The translations under genes and the position numbers were made by a program. A stretch of DNA of 64,000 nucleotides, taken from positions 1 through 64,000 of the forward strand of contig NZ_VJYI01000031.1 of assembly GCF_008065375.1 (NCBI RefSeq), given 5' to 3'. A model generated the notes under the pieces. That model made no database searches, was not told where the DNA came from, and saw only the letters and a list, made by a program, of their open reading frames with translations. Shown in pieces: positions 35,293 to 43,274 of this stretch (its first letter is position 1; the number at the start of each line of letters is the position of its first letter). Source of the DNA: Nonomuraea sp. SYSU D8015 (GTDB lineage: Bacteria; Actinomycetota; Actinomycetes; Streptosporangiales; Streptosporangiaceae).

Positions 35293-36431
35293 CTCATCCG
35301 GGCGCCCGCTGCTGCCCGGCCGTGTGTATGCAGTGCGGCGGCCGCCGCCCTCATGCTCTCCGCCACGGCATCGTAGACATCGGTCGGAGTGTGGCCCTGG
35401 CCGAGCCCGGAGGCCTCCACCACCCGCGCGAGGTCGGCGGCCTGCCGATCCGTCAGGAGCGCCGCCGCGGCGGAGTGACCGAGCACGTCCCGGGCAGCGT
35501 AGGAGCCGCCGGGCGATACGGACAGGGCGACAAGCCGCTCATGCACCGCGGCCTGGGCGCGGTCATCGTCGAGCAGGTCCATGACGACCAGGCCCAGCCG
35601 CGTGGTGAAAGCCGCGAGCGCAGGCTCGTGGCCGATATCCAGGTAACGGCCGGCCATCCGCTGCGCCGCCGCCTGCGCAGGCTTACCGGCCGCCCGCAGG
35701 CAGAAGACGGTCAGGCACGAGCTGACGGCTTCCTCCCACGGCTCGGCGACGTCGCTGTCCTGCAGCACGTGGAGCGCCTTGTCGGGTCTGCCGGTCAGGC
35801 AGCGGGCGAGGATGGCGATCTGGCGGCCGTCCCCCAACCGGGTGCCGATGCCGCGTAGCTGCTCGGCCTGGACGAGGGCTTGCTCCCACCGGCCGGCGCG
35901 GGCAAGGGCGCGCAGCCCGTCGGCGAGCAGCACCTCCCATAGCCACGCGCACAACTCCCGCACATCGTCAGCCCTGGTGAGTCCGTCGAGGGCGACGGTG
36001 CGGCCGTCCAAGTCGGCGGCCGCCTGCTCGTGGACTGCGGTGAATAGGCCGTGCAGGAGCTGCCAGGCGGTGCCGCCGTCGCCGTCGCGGATGTGGAGCC
36101 GGGCGAGGTTGATGACGGGCTGCAGCGCCAGCTTGGCGGTTGCCAGGGGGTGCGGCCGCGCCTGGTGGAGCAGGTCGAACTGCTCCCAGCACCAGGCGCG
36201 GGCCAGGTCCGGCATGCCGCAGTCGCTGGCCACCAAGGCGGCCAGGTTGAGCGCCTCGCACGCCCGCAGCAGCGCATCAGGTCCGCCGCTTGCGGCCTGG
36301 CCGGCGCGGGCCCGGATCTGCTCGGCCCGGACCGGCAGCGGGCGGCCGATGACCTGCGTGCGGGCGATGAGGGGGAAGCGGCGTGCGGCCACATCCGACA
36401 GAGCAGGCGGGGCGTCCGGGGCGGCGGTCAT
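35286..36431 (-). CDS. Helical TPR-like protein at the end of the lanthipeptide operon
   Basis: The 381-residue protein is almost entirely paired helices (LLRACEALNLAALVASDCGMPDLARAWCWEQFDLL; ARAGRWEQALVQAEQLRGIG; DRQAADLARVVEASG). This is the pattern of TPR/SARP-C-terminal repeats. It has no DNA-binding domain. It starts 26 bases after the stop of the SpaB_C-methyltransferase gene and is the last gene of the operon. Similar proteins accompany FxLD-type clusters. A scaffold or peptide-binding role is inference. Confidence 0.65.
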   Translation of the reverse strand: MTAAPDAPPALSDVAARRFPLIARTQVIGRPLPVRAEQIRARAGQAASGGPDALLRACEALNLAALVASDCGMPDLARAWCWEQFDLLHQARPHPLATAKLALQPVINLARLHIRDGDGGTAWQLLHGLFTAVHEQAAADLDGRTVALDGLTRADDVRELCAWLWEVLLADGLRALARAGRWEQALVQAEQLRGIGTRLGDGRQIAILARCLTGRPDKALHVLQDSDVAEPWEEAVSSCLTVFCLRAAGKPAQAAAQRMAGRYLDIGHEPALAAFTTRLGLVVMDLLDDDRAQAAVHERLVALSVSPGGSYAARDVLGHSAAAALLTDRQAADLARVVEASGLGQGHTPTDVYDAVAESMRAAAAALHTHGRAAAGARMRP

Positions 36432-36457
36432 ACCGGCGTGCCTCCTTCAGGTGGCGG

Positions 36458-38506
36458 TCACCATGAGATCGTCAGACGGGTATCCGGCCGTTTGACGCGG
36501 TAGCCGGCGGGCAGCTGGTCGTCGGGTGTGGCGGCCGGGTGGGCGGTGATGCGAGGCCGGGCCGGCCGGGTGTGGGACCACTGCTGGAGCAGCTCGGCCA
36601 GGCGGGTGGCGAGCTTGCGGCTGTCGGGGCCGTGGGCGATGACGCCGAGCTCCTTGCTGATGGGGCCGTGCTCGCGCAACGCCAGGTAGGCGATGGTGCC
36701 ACCGTCGTAGACGGTGGCACCGGCCCAACGCAACGCCGGCGAGAGGCGGCCGTCGCGGCGCGCGGCCGGGCTGACCGACAGACGGCCGAACCCGCCCGTG
36801 TGGGTGACAAGCCACAGGTCGAGGTGCTCGACCGGCTCATGATCCCCGACGTACAGGCCGGTCCACAGCTCGACGGGAGGGTGGGTGAGGACGCGGCCGA
36901 GCGCGTCAGCGTCGGCGGGGTCACTGGTGTCGACGTTCAAGGCGACGTCGTCGTCGAGCGGGATGCTGGCGGCGGTGTGCGCGGCGGCTCCGCGCAGAGG
37001 CACAAACCCGCACACGCGGGCGTGGCTACCCACCATGCTCAGGCGGTCGGCTGCGAGGTCGAAGGCGATCGACCGCGTCAGACCGCTGCCGTGCAACCGG
37101 AGCGGCACGACGATGCGGCCACCGGGCGCGAGCTGCGCCCACCACGCGAGCGAGATATCCCAGGCGCCGGCGGTCACCACGATCCCGTCGTACAGCGCAC
37201 CTGGCTGCCAACCCGCGGCGCCGTCACCGCAGACGACTTCCACGTGCTCGTATCCGGCTCGCTGCAGCGCGGCGCGGGCACGCTCAGCCAGGTCCTCGTC
37301 GATCTCGATGGTGACCACGTGCCCGTGTGGGCCGGCGAGCTCGGCCATGAGGGCGGCGTTGATGCCGGTGGCGGCGCCGATCTCCAGCACCTTGTGGCCG
37401 GGCCGCACGTCGAGGTCTTCGGCCTGCGTGGCGACGAGGTTCGGGTCGGAGGCCGATGACAGGGCGCTGCCGCCGGCGTCCCGTTTGGTGATCTGGACCT
37501 TGGGCGCGTACGCGTCCTCTACGTCGATCTCTGGCAGGAACAGCTCACGCGGCACGGTGGCGAATGCGCGTTCGACGGCGGTGGTGCGGAAGGTGCCGCG
37601 CCCCTTGATGTGGTCGACGAGCTGCTGACGCAGACGGGCCGGGTCGGTGGTGGTGTGGGTGTTGGTCACCGCGCCCAATGTAGCCCGCGTCCCTTCGCCA
37701 GGTGAGGTGTTCGGCGGCTCCGGCAGGACGGTTTCGGGGCGGAGCACCACGGCGGCCGCGGTGCAGGCGAGAGCTGCCTGAACCTGTCCGCCGAGTCCTA
37801 GGCGGTTCCAGACACTCAGGACGTGCTGGGCGAGTATGGCGTGTAGGCCGCGGCTGGTGACGCCGGCCCGGTCCAGGGCGAACAGGCGTGCCCCGGCCTG
37901 CTCGAACGCCTCAAGCCACTCGGCCGGGGCGCCCGCCGCAGCGGTGGCGTGGGGCAGGTAAGCGGTGAGCAGGTCATGGACGGCGGCCGCCTCCTCCCGG
38001 GTGGGCGGGGCGGTTGGCGCGGTGCGCTCCTCAGCGATGAGCTGCCACAGGTGTCCCTGGTCGTACCAGTCGCGGGACGCGCTCCTGGCCATGGCGGTGA
38101 CCAGGAGCACGCCGAGTTCGCGGCGGTGGCCGCCGCCGCGGCGCATGTAGTCCAGGACGTGGCGGCTGTCGGCGCGAAACAGTTCGTGCGCGACCTCCAT
38201 CACCTCCGGGCCGCCGAAGGCGTGCACGGGCGGCTCGTAGATGGTGTGCGTCCACCGGCCGAGGCGGCCGTCGGGCGGCACGAGCGCGTCAGTGATCGCG
38301 GTGCGCGCGTCGTCGTCGCGGCCGGGCGCGGGCAGGTAGCGGATGCGCCATTCGAGCCCCTTGCGGATGAACCACCATCCGGCCAGGACGCCGCCGGCCT
38401 CCAGCTCGTCGAAGCGGGGGCCGAGCGTGCGGGCGGCCAGGTCTTCGGCGCTGTGCCAGGTGGCCGCCCAGACGCTGACCTCACGCCATTGGCTGATCGT
38501 GTCCAC
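36458..38506 (-). CDS. SpaB_C-like domain fused to FxLD-system methyltransferase
   Basis: This 682-residue fusion has two parts. Residues 1 to about 270 resemble thiopeptide-type/SpaB_C elimination domains (VWAATWHSAEDLAARTLGPRFDEL; GWWFIRKGLEWRIRYLP; HELFRADSRHVLDYM). From about 295 it is a PCMT-like methyltransferase: AVERAFATVPRELFLPEI, NLVATQAEDLDVRPGHKVLEIGAATGINAALMAELAG and RIVVPLRLHGSGLTRSI. In class I lanthipeptides such enzymes methylate an Asp side chain. The ester can collapse to aspartimide and isoAsp. It follows lanC by 21 bases. Confidence 0.88.
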   Translation of the reverse strand: MDTISQWREVSVWAATWHSAEDLAARTLGPRFDELEAGGVLAGWWFIRKGLEWRIRYLPAPGRDDDARTAITDALVPPDGRLGRWTHTIYEPPVHAFGGPEVMEVAHELFRADSRHVLDYMRRGGGHRRELGVLLVTAMARSASRDWYDQGHLWQLIAEERTAPTAPPTREEAAAVHDLLTAYLPHATAAAGAPAEWLEAFEQAGARLFALDRAGVTSRGLHAILAQHVLSVWNRLGLGGQVQAALACTAAAVVLRPETVLPEPPNTSPGEGTRATLGAVTNTHTTTDPARLRQQLVDHIKGRGTFRTTAVERAFATVPRELFLPEIDVEDAYAPKVQITKRDAGGSALSSASDPNLVATQAEDLDVRPGHKVLEIGAATGINAALMAELAGPHGHVVTIEIDEDLAERARAALQRAGYEHVEVVCGDGAAGWQPGALYDGIVVTAGAWDISLAWWAQLAPGGRIVVPLRLHGSGLTRSIAFDLAADRLSMVGSHARVCGFVPLRGAAAHTAASIPLDDDVALNVDTSDPADADALGRVLTHPPVELWTGLYVGDHEPVEHLDLWLVTHTGGFGRLSVSPAARRDGRLSPALRWAGATVYDGGTIAYLALREHGPISKELGVIAHGPDSRKLATRLAELLQQWSHTRPARPRITAHPAATPDDQLPAGYRVKRPDTRLTISW

Positions 38507-38527
38507 GGCTGGAATGTCTCCCTTCGG

Positions 38528-39805
38528 TCAGGCGAGCAGGAGGCAGGTTTCCCAGCCTCGCCACGGGCCAGGGGTGGTGATGCTGTGCAGGACCAGAGCG
38601 ACCCCGGCCGCGCCGTCGATCAAGCCCGGCGGCTGGCCGGGGACGATGGTGGCGGCGCGGTGCAGGAACGCGTCGACCAGAGGCGGCAGGGACTGGGCCA
38701 GGCCGGGTGTGGTGGCCTCAGCCGCGGCCGTCCACGTCGAGGCGACCATGCCGGCCCAGCCGTGGCACAGTCCGAGCGTGTCCAGCCGATCAAGCTGGGC
38801 GGTGTCGGTGATGCAGGCGAGCAGGGCGTCCTCGGCGGCGCGCGCCTGGCCTGGGTGATCGAGGGCGAGGGCGGCCAGTTGCAGCGCCCGGGCGATGCCG
38901 GGCGTGCCGTAGCACCACGACGGGCGGGCCGGACCGTGATGGCGGGAGCGGCTCTGCCGGAGCTCGGCGAGAGTGATGCGTTCGGGCCACCAGGGTCCCG
39001 CGGGCCCGTCGTAGCGCCACTGCTGGAGCCATGCGCAGATCGTGGCCATCGCCTCGTGGTGGGCGTGGACGGTGATGCCGGCGCGGGCGGCGAGCGCGAG
39101 CAGGGCAAGCGGGCCGCAGATGCCGTGGGCGATGCCCTGGTCGGAGTGGCCGTCGGCGAACGGGCGGCCTGGGTGACCGGCTGGCAGGTGAGGGGTCCAC
39201 CAGCCGGGGGCGTCGGCGCCGGCCGCATCGTCGGCGGGTACGGGCTGGGTAAGCCACACCAGATAGGCCAGCACCTCGCGCAGCGCCTCCACATGGCGGG
39301 GGGCGCGGTGCAGGAGGTAGGCACCGAGGCCGGTCAGGCCGTTTACTAGGTCGAACTCGCCCGGCAATGGGCGCAGCCGGGCGTCGAGGCGGCGGCCTGC
39401 CTCCTCGAGGCGGCGGTGCACCATGGGGACGATGGCGGCGTCGAGCCGCTGCAGCAGGTGCCGGTTCTGGTCGGGCGGGGTGGCGGTGTGCAGGGCGAAG
39501 GCGACCGCGGGAGCGCCATGCCACAAACCGGCGCCGCCCCCGGCGGCGAGGTACTCGCGCAGCGCGCAGGCCAGCCAGGCCCGGGCGGGCGCCCAATCGG
39601 CCGCGCCGTCGAGGGCGCGGATGCCGTGCAGGATCGCGATGCCGGGGGCTCCCACCGACAGGGACTGGCCGTGCCAGCGGGGGCTGTCGGGGTCGTAGCC
39701 GGCGGCGGGGTCGGGCGGCGGTGGCACGGCGAGTGCGGCGGCGAGCTGGTCGGCGGCCACCCGTGCCCCTGCCAGGCGCATGGCGACGTGAGCGGTCGTG
39801 GTCAT
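38528..39805 (-). CDS. lanC: LanC-type lanthionine synthetase cyclase
   Basis: This 425-residue protein has the LanC fold signatures. GQSLSVGAPGIAILHGI and GLWHGAPAVAFALH are alpha-toroid GxxG helices. The zinc ligands are Cys in SWCYGTPGIARAL and Cys-His in LGLCHGWAG. LIDGAAGVALVLH is the last repeat. LanC adds Cys thiols to dehydrated Ser/Thr to form thioether rings. The ATG overlaps the stop of the dehydratase gene by four bases (ATGA), so the two are translationally coupled. Confidence 0.93.
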   Translation of the reverse strand: MTTTAHVAMRLAGARVAADQLAAALAVPPPPDPAAGYDPDSPRWHGQSLSVGAPGIAILHGIRALDGAADWAPARAWLACALREYLAAGGGAGLWHGAPAVAFALHTATPPDQNRHLLQRLDAAIVPMVHRRLEEAGRRLDARLRPLPGEFDLVNGLTGLGAYLLHRAPRHVEALREVLAYLVWLTQPVPADDAAGADAPGWWTPHLPAGHPGRPFADGHSDQGIAHGICGPLALLALAARAGITVHAHHEAMATICAWLQQWRYDGPAGPWWPERITLAELRQSRSRHHGPARPSWCYGTPGIARALQLAALALDHPGQARAAEDALLACITDTAQLDRLDTLGLCHGWAGMVASTWTAAAEATTPGLAQSLPPLVDAFLHRAATIVPGQPPGLIDGAAGVALVLHSITTPGPWRGWETCLLLA

Positions 39806-42800
39806 CGGCTGCCCCCGCCGGTCGCGTTACGGGCGGTGCAGGCCAGGGCGACGGCGCGGGCCAACCGGTGACAGGCCCGCTCGTGGTCGGGGTCGATGCC
39901 GTGCGCCCGGTTGTGGTTCATGTGCAGCAGCGACCGGATCACCGCCAGGGGTTCGAGGTCGGCCGCGTCGGCCTGGCGGCGGTAGAGGGCGGCTGCGTCG
40001 TCGCGGGCGCTCCACTCTTTGGCGACGCCCGCCGGGTCGAGCGCGAGGTCAACGGCGGCGCGGACGACATCGCGGCCGGCGGCAGGGGCGGGGCCGATGT
40101 TGCCGTGGTCGATCAGCCACCGCAGGCCGGCCTGCTTGCTGCCGGTCATGGCGGCCACCAGGTGAACCATGCCTGCCGCCGTCACGGCCAGTGCCGGGTG
40201 GGTGTGCAGCGCGGCCAGCTGGCGAACGACGGCGGCCGAGTCGGCGGCGAAGAACGCCTCGGCCGCCTCGCGCGCGGGCCCGTCGCCGTAGCGGGCGGTC
40301 TCCGGGTAGTGGGTGTCGAGCACCATGTCGCGGATCAGCCCGTTACGGCGCAGATTTTCGGCCCAGTCGTGGAGGCGGGTGATCGCGTGGCCGGGATCGT
40401 AGACGTCCTGCAGGCGCAGCCGCAGATGCGGGGCCGGGTCGCGGTAGCGGACAAACCACCATCGGGGAGGCTGCGGCCAGTCGTCGAGCAGGTCAAGCAG
40501 GCGGCCGGTGAGGATCGCGTCCATGGCGTCGGGGTGGGTGTAGAGCTTGGCGAACGTGACGGGGCCGCCGGGCAGGACACCGCGCCCCGGCCGCACCAGC
40601 GCAAGCGAGGGCCGCGTGAGCGCTTTGGGCGGTGGTGCCTCGGGGCGGGTGGACGCGACCGGGATGATGACCTCGTGAGGGCGGCCGTCGAACCAGCCGT
40701 GATCGGCCGGGGTGGACGCCTCCCATACCGGTACCGCGCCGGCTGCGGCGCTGGCCCGCTCTAGGTGGTCGCGCAGCACCTGCAGGTCCATCGGCTGCTG
40801 CAGGTCCAGGCGCATCCGCAGGTCGGAGTCGCCCACGCTCACCAGCCGGGGCAGGCGCAGCCGGTCGCGCAGCACGGCGAACTCCTCAGCCCACACCTCG
40901 GCCGGCGCCTGCCGGGAGGGGAGATCGGCGGCGGGGATGAGCCAGCGGGCCCGCGCCAGCACGGTCCGCCCGTAGACGACGCGCGGCAGGAACGGCAGGC
41001 ATCGGGCCGCGCCCCACGCCATCGGCGACGTGGCAGCCAGGCGAGCGCGCGGGATTTCCGACAGCAGCCGCACGATCGGCGGCATCGTATGGCGGGCGCT
41101 GGCGTTCGCCACGACGGGTTCCACCAGGCGCCGCTCCGGCAGCGACACCACGTACATGCCGTTGTTGTCGGCGGTGACCGCCAGGTCCTCCAGCGTGAGC
41201 CCGTCGCGTCGCTGGTGCTCGCCCACGCTGACCATGGCCGGGAGCAGGCGCGGCGCTCGGGTGACGTTCTCCAGGTGCGGATGGCACGGCGGGTAGGACA
41301 GTTGCGCGGCCATCGCGCCGTGCACCCCCACCGGCAGGTTGCGGTAGAGGTGTTGGCGGCGCTGCTGCTCGGCCTCCGGCAGCAGGCCGGTGAACCGGCC
41401 GGCCAGGCACACCCCGCTGCGGCTGACCCCCGACACGACCATCCGGAAGTCGCCGCCGGCCAGCGCCGTCATCGACGGCGCCCACACCTCCGCGAACACC
41501 TCCAGATGCGGCGGCACCCGCAACGCCTCGTGGCCGTCGGGGTGCAGGCCGTCGATGAACGCGTCATCCACGGTGATCTGCTGCGCCTGGTCGAGGGCGG
41601 CCTGCTGCGCGAGCGCCAGGAGTACGGCGTCACGGCGCGACAGCTCCGCGGGCAGGTCTGGGCCCTTTTCGGTGTAGTGGTCGGGGAAGCCGAGCCCGGA
41701 CACCGGGTCGACCAGCGCCGGCAGCGGGACGAGCGCGCCGGTCCCGTACCGTTCCATGAACCGCTGGTGGTAGGTCTGCCAGCCCTTGTTGCCGTCCGGG
41801 TGCGGGCTGAGCCGTACCAGGGCAGTGATGGCGGCCGCCGCCTCCTCGGCCACGGCGGCGGGCAAGACGACGTCGCAGCCGAGCCGCAGATCCACGGCCA
41901 TCGGGTGCTCGGCATCGGCCACCGTGCGCATCCGCGCCCCCAGTGGCCCGTCCGCTGCGGTGGGGTTGTCCAGCCGGGCGTGGATGTCCTCCAGTTCGGC
42001 CACGAGCTGCCCGCACGCCTCGGCGGCGCCGGTGGCGTGCAGCTGGAGCAGGACGTGAGCCAGCCCGTCCAGGCACGTCAACGGGGGCCGCAAGCCGGTG
42101 ATGAGCACGCCGCCGGCGATCAGCTGGGCGAGCATCGCGTCTATCTCGCCCTCCTCCGCGCCCGCGCACTCGGCCGCGATCTTGGCGGCGAGGTCGGCCA
42201 CAACGATGGGGGAGCGAGCCTGCTCGCACACGATCCGCACCGCGGGGATCAGCCGGAGCGACACCGTCGCCGCGGCTCGGGCGGGGATCGCGGCATGCGG
42301 CTGTACGGTCATGATCAGCCGGTCGCCGCGCACCTCGGCCAGGTCGTTGAAGACGACGGGCAGCCGGGACCGCACGCGCGGGTCGCCCTCCAGTTCGGCG
42401 ATCACGAGAGCCAGCCACACCGCACCCGCGCGGGCGCGCACCTGGTGGCCGTCGGGGCGCCACTCGGCCGACGGGCTGTGACCGAAGGCGAGCGGCGCGA
42501 CCCCGGCGAACAGCGCAAACGGTGTGGCGCGACTGCGCAACCGCACCAGGTAGCGGGCCAGAGACAGGGCCAGGCGGCGGGCCCGGGCCGGGCGCGGGCG
42601 CCACCCGGCCGCCACCTTGGCGATCTCGTCGGCCAGGACGGGGCTGGCGATCCTGATGGCGTGCGCGAGGTGGTCGTCTGCCCACACCTCGGTCAGCCAC
42701 GCGCACCACGGTTCGGCGTCATCGCCCCGAGTGGGCCAGGCCGGGGCGGCGGGGCTCGTGATGGTCGCGCGGAGCAGAGCGGCGTCGACGGGCTCATACC

Positions 42801-42834
42801 AGCGCCCGGAACGCTGTGAACGCTGTGCGGGCAT
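39802..42834 (-). CDS. lanB: LanB-type lantibiotic dehydratase
   Basis: From ATG 42834 (GAGGGAG upstream) the protein has 1010 residues, the normal length of full LanB enzymes. The N-terminal glutamylation domain includes LRSRATPFALFAGVAPLAFG. The C-terminal SpaB_C elimination domain begins near FAKLYTHPDAMDAILTG and contains WWFVRYRDPAPHLRLRL. LanB uses glutamyl-tRNA to activate Ser/Thr of the precursor and eliminates glutamate to give Dha/Dhb. It lies 103 bases after the precursor gene and overlaps lanC. Confidence 0.95.
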   Translation of the reverse strand: MPAQRSQRSGRWYEPVDAALLRATITSPAAPAWPTRGDDAEPWCAWLTEVWADDHLAHAIRIASPVLADEIAKVAAGWRPRPARARRLALSLARYLVRLRSRATPFALFAGVAPLAFGHSPSAEWRPDGHQVRARAGAVWLALVIAELEGDPRVRSRLPVVFNDLAEVRGDRLIMTVQPHAAIPARAAATVSLRLIPAVRIVCEQARSPIVVADLAAKIAAECAGAEEGEIDAMLAQLIAGGVLITGLRPPLTCLDGLAHVLLQLHATGAAEACGQLVAELEDIHARLDNPTAADGPLGARMRTVADAEHPMAVDLRLGCDVVLPAAVAEEAAAAITALVRLSPHPDGNKGWQTYHQRFMERYGTGALVPLPALVDPVSGLGFPDHYTEKGPDLPAELSRRDAVLLALAQQAALDQAQQITVDDAFIDGLHPDGHEALRVPPHLEVFAEVWAPSMTALAGGDFRMVVSGVSRSGVCLAGRFTGLLPEAEQQRRQHLYRNLPVGVHGAMAAQLSYPPCHPHLENVTRAPRLLPAMVSVGEHQRRDGLTLEDLAVTADNNGMYVVSLPERRLVEPVVANASARHTMPPIVRLLSEIPRARLAATSPMAWGAARCLPFLPRVVYGRTVLARARWLIPAADLPSRQAPAEVWAEEFAVLRDRLRLPRLVSVGDSDLRMRLDLQQPMDLQVLRDHLERASAAAGAVPVWEASTPADHGWFDGRPHEVIIPVASTRPEAPPPKALTRPSLALVRPGRGVLPGGPVTFAKLYTHPDAMDAILTGRLLDLLDDWPQPPRWWFVRYRDPAPHLRLRLQDVYDPGHAITRLHDWAENLRRNGLIRDMVLDTHYPETARYGDGPAREAAEAFFAADSAAVVRQLAALHTHPALAVTAAGMVHLVAAMTGSKQAGLRWLIDHGNIGPAPAAGRDVVRAAVDLALDPAGVAKEWSARDDAAALYRRQADAADLEPLAVIRSLLHMNHNRAHGIDPDHERACHRLARAVALACTARNATGGGSR

Positions 42835-42937
42835 CAGAACTCCCTCTCGGGGGTGCCGGCGGGGGCCAACAAGGGGGAGGGGGCGGCCGCCGGGCACGTG
42901 TAGAAGGACGCGCCCGCGGCCACCCCACGGTGCTGGG

Positions 42938-43111
42938 TCAGCAGTCGCCGTTCGCCTGGGTGTCGCACCCGTTGTCGGTGCTGCACCGGCGCGCCTGGGT
43001 TGCCGGGCCGGTCTCGGCGATCCTCATGTCGAGGCCGGCGAGCAGCGTCCCGGGCGCCTGCCCGGCGGGTGTGGCCGCGGGGACGGACAGGGGCGCGTTC
43101 GGCATGGACAT
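42938..43111 (-). CDS. lanA: FxLD-type lanthipeptide precursor peptide
   Basis: A 57-residue frame starts at ATG 43111 behind a very strong AAGGAGGA site. The leader contains LLAGLDMRIAETGP, a variant of the FxLD leader motif (Phe replaced by Leu). The core ends with CSTDNGCDTQANGDC: three Cys, one Ser and two Thr for thioether rings, and Asp residues (Asp-Asn, Asp-Thr, Asp-Cys) that the linked methyltransferase could modify. It is the first gene of the operon. Because it is so short it is easily missed by gene finders. Confidence 0.88.
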   Translation of the reverse strand: MSMPNAPLSVPAATPAGQAPGTLLAGLDMRIAETGPATQARRCSTDNGCDTQANGDC

Positions 43112-43274
43112 AGCGGTTCCTCCTTACGGGGGACGGTGTGTCCCCTCAACAGAAACCGGTCAGGTGCGCGCGGAAAATTGCGAGTTACCCGCAACCGGGT
43201 TACGGCCGCCTTGTAACCCCTGCCGTATCGGCAGGGGCCCTTGCGGGAATCGGCGGCGGTGTTACCGTGCGCTC
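43112..43274. promoter_or_regulatory. Divergent promoter region of the lanthipeptide operon with nested dyads
   Basis: Between the precursor and the XRE-TPR regulator there are several dyads. These are CCCCTGCC-GTATC-GGCAGGGG (43217-43237, perfect), TTGCG-N7-CGCAA (43178-43194), ACCCG-CAAC-CGGGT (43187-43200), and GGGGAC-N5-GTCCCC close to the precursor's ribosome site. The first is a good candidate for the regulator's operator, being nearest to its start. Confidence 0.55.

Noticed and set aside
37949..39349. 466-codon plus-strand frame opposite the SpaB_C-methyltransferase and lanC genes
   Set aside because: It is a GC-frame shadow with Gly/Val/Ala-rich low-complexity sequence. The real genes are on the minus strand.
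39367..42819. Long plus-strand open frames opposite lanC and lanB
   Set aside because: They are Arg/Gly-rich translations of the antisense strand with no family resemblance, whereas the minus strand has complete LanB and LanC motifs and coupled start/stop codons.
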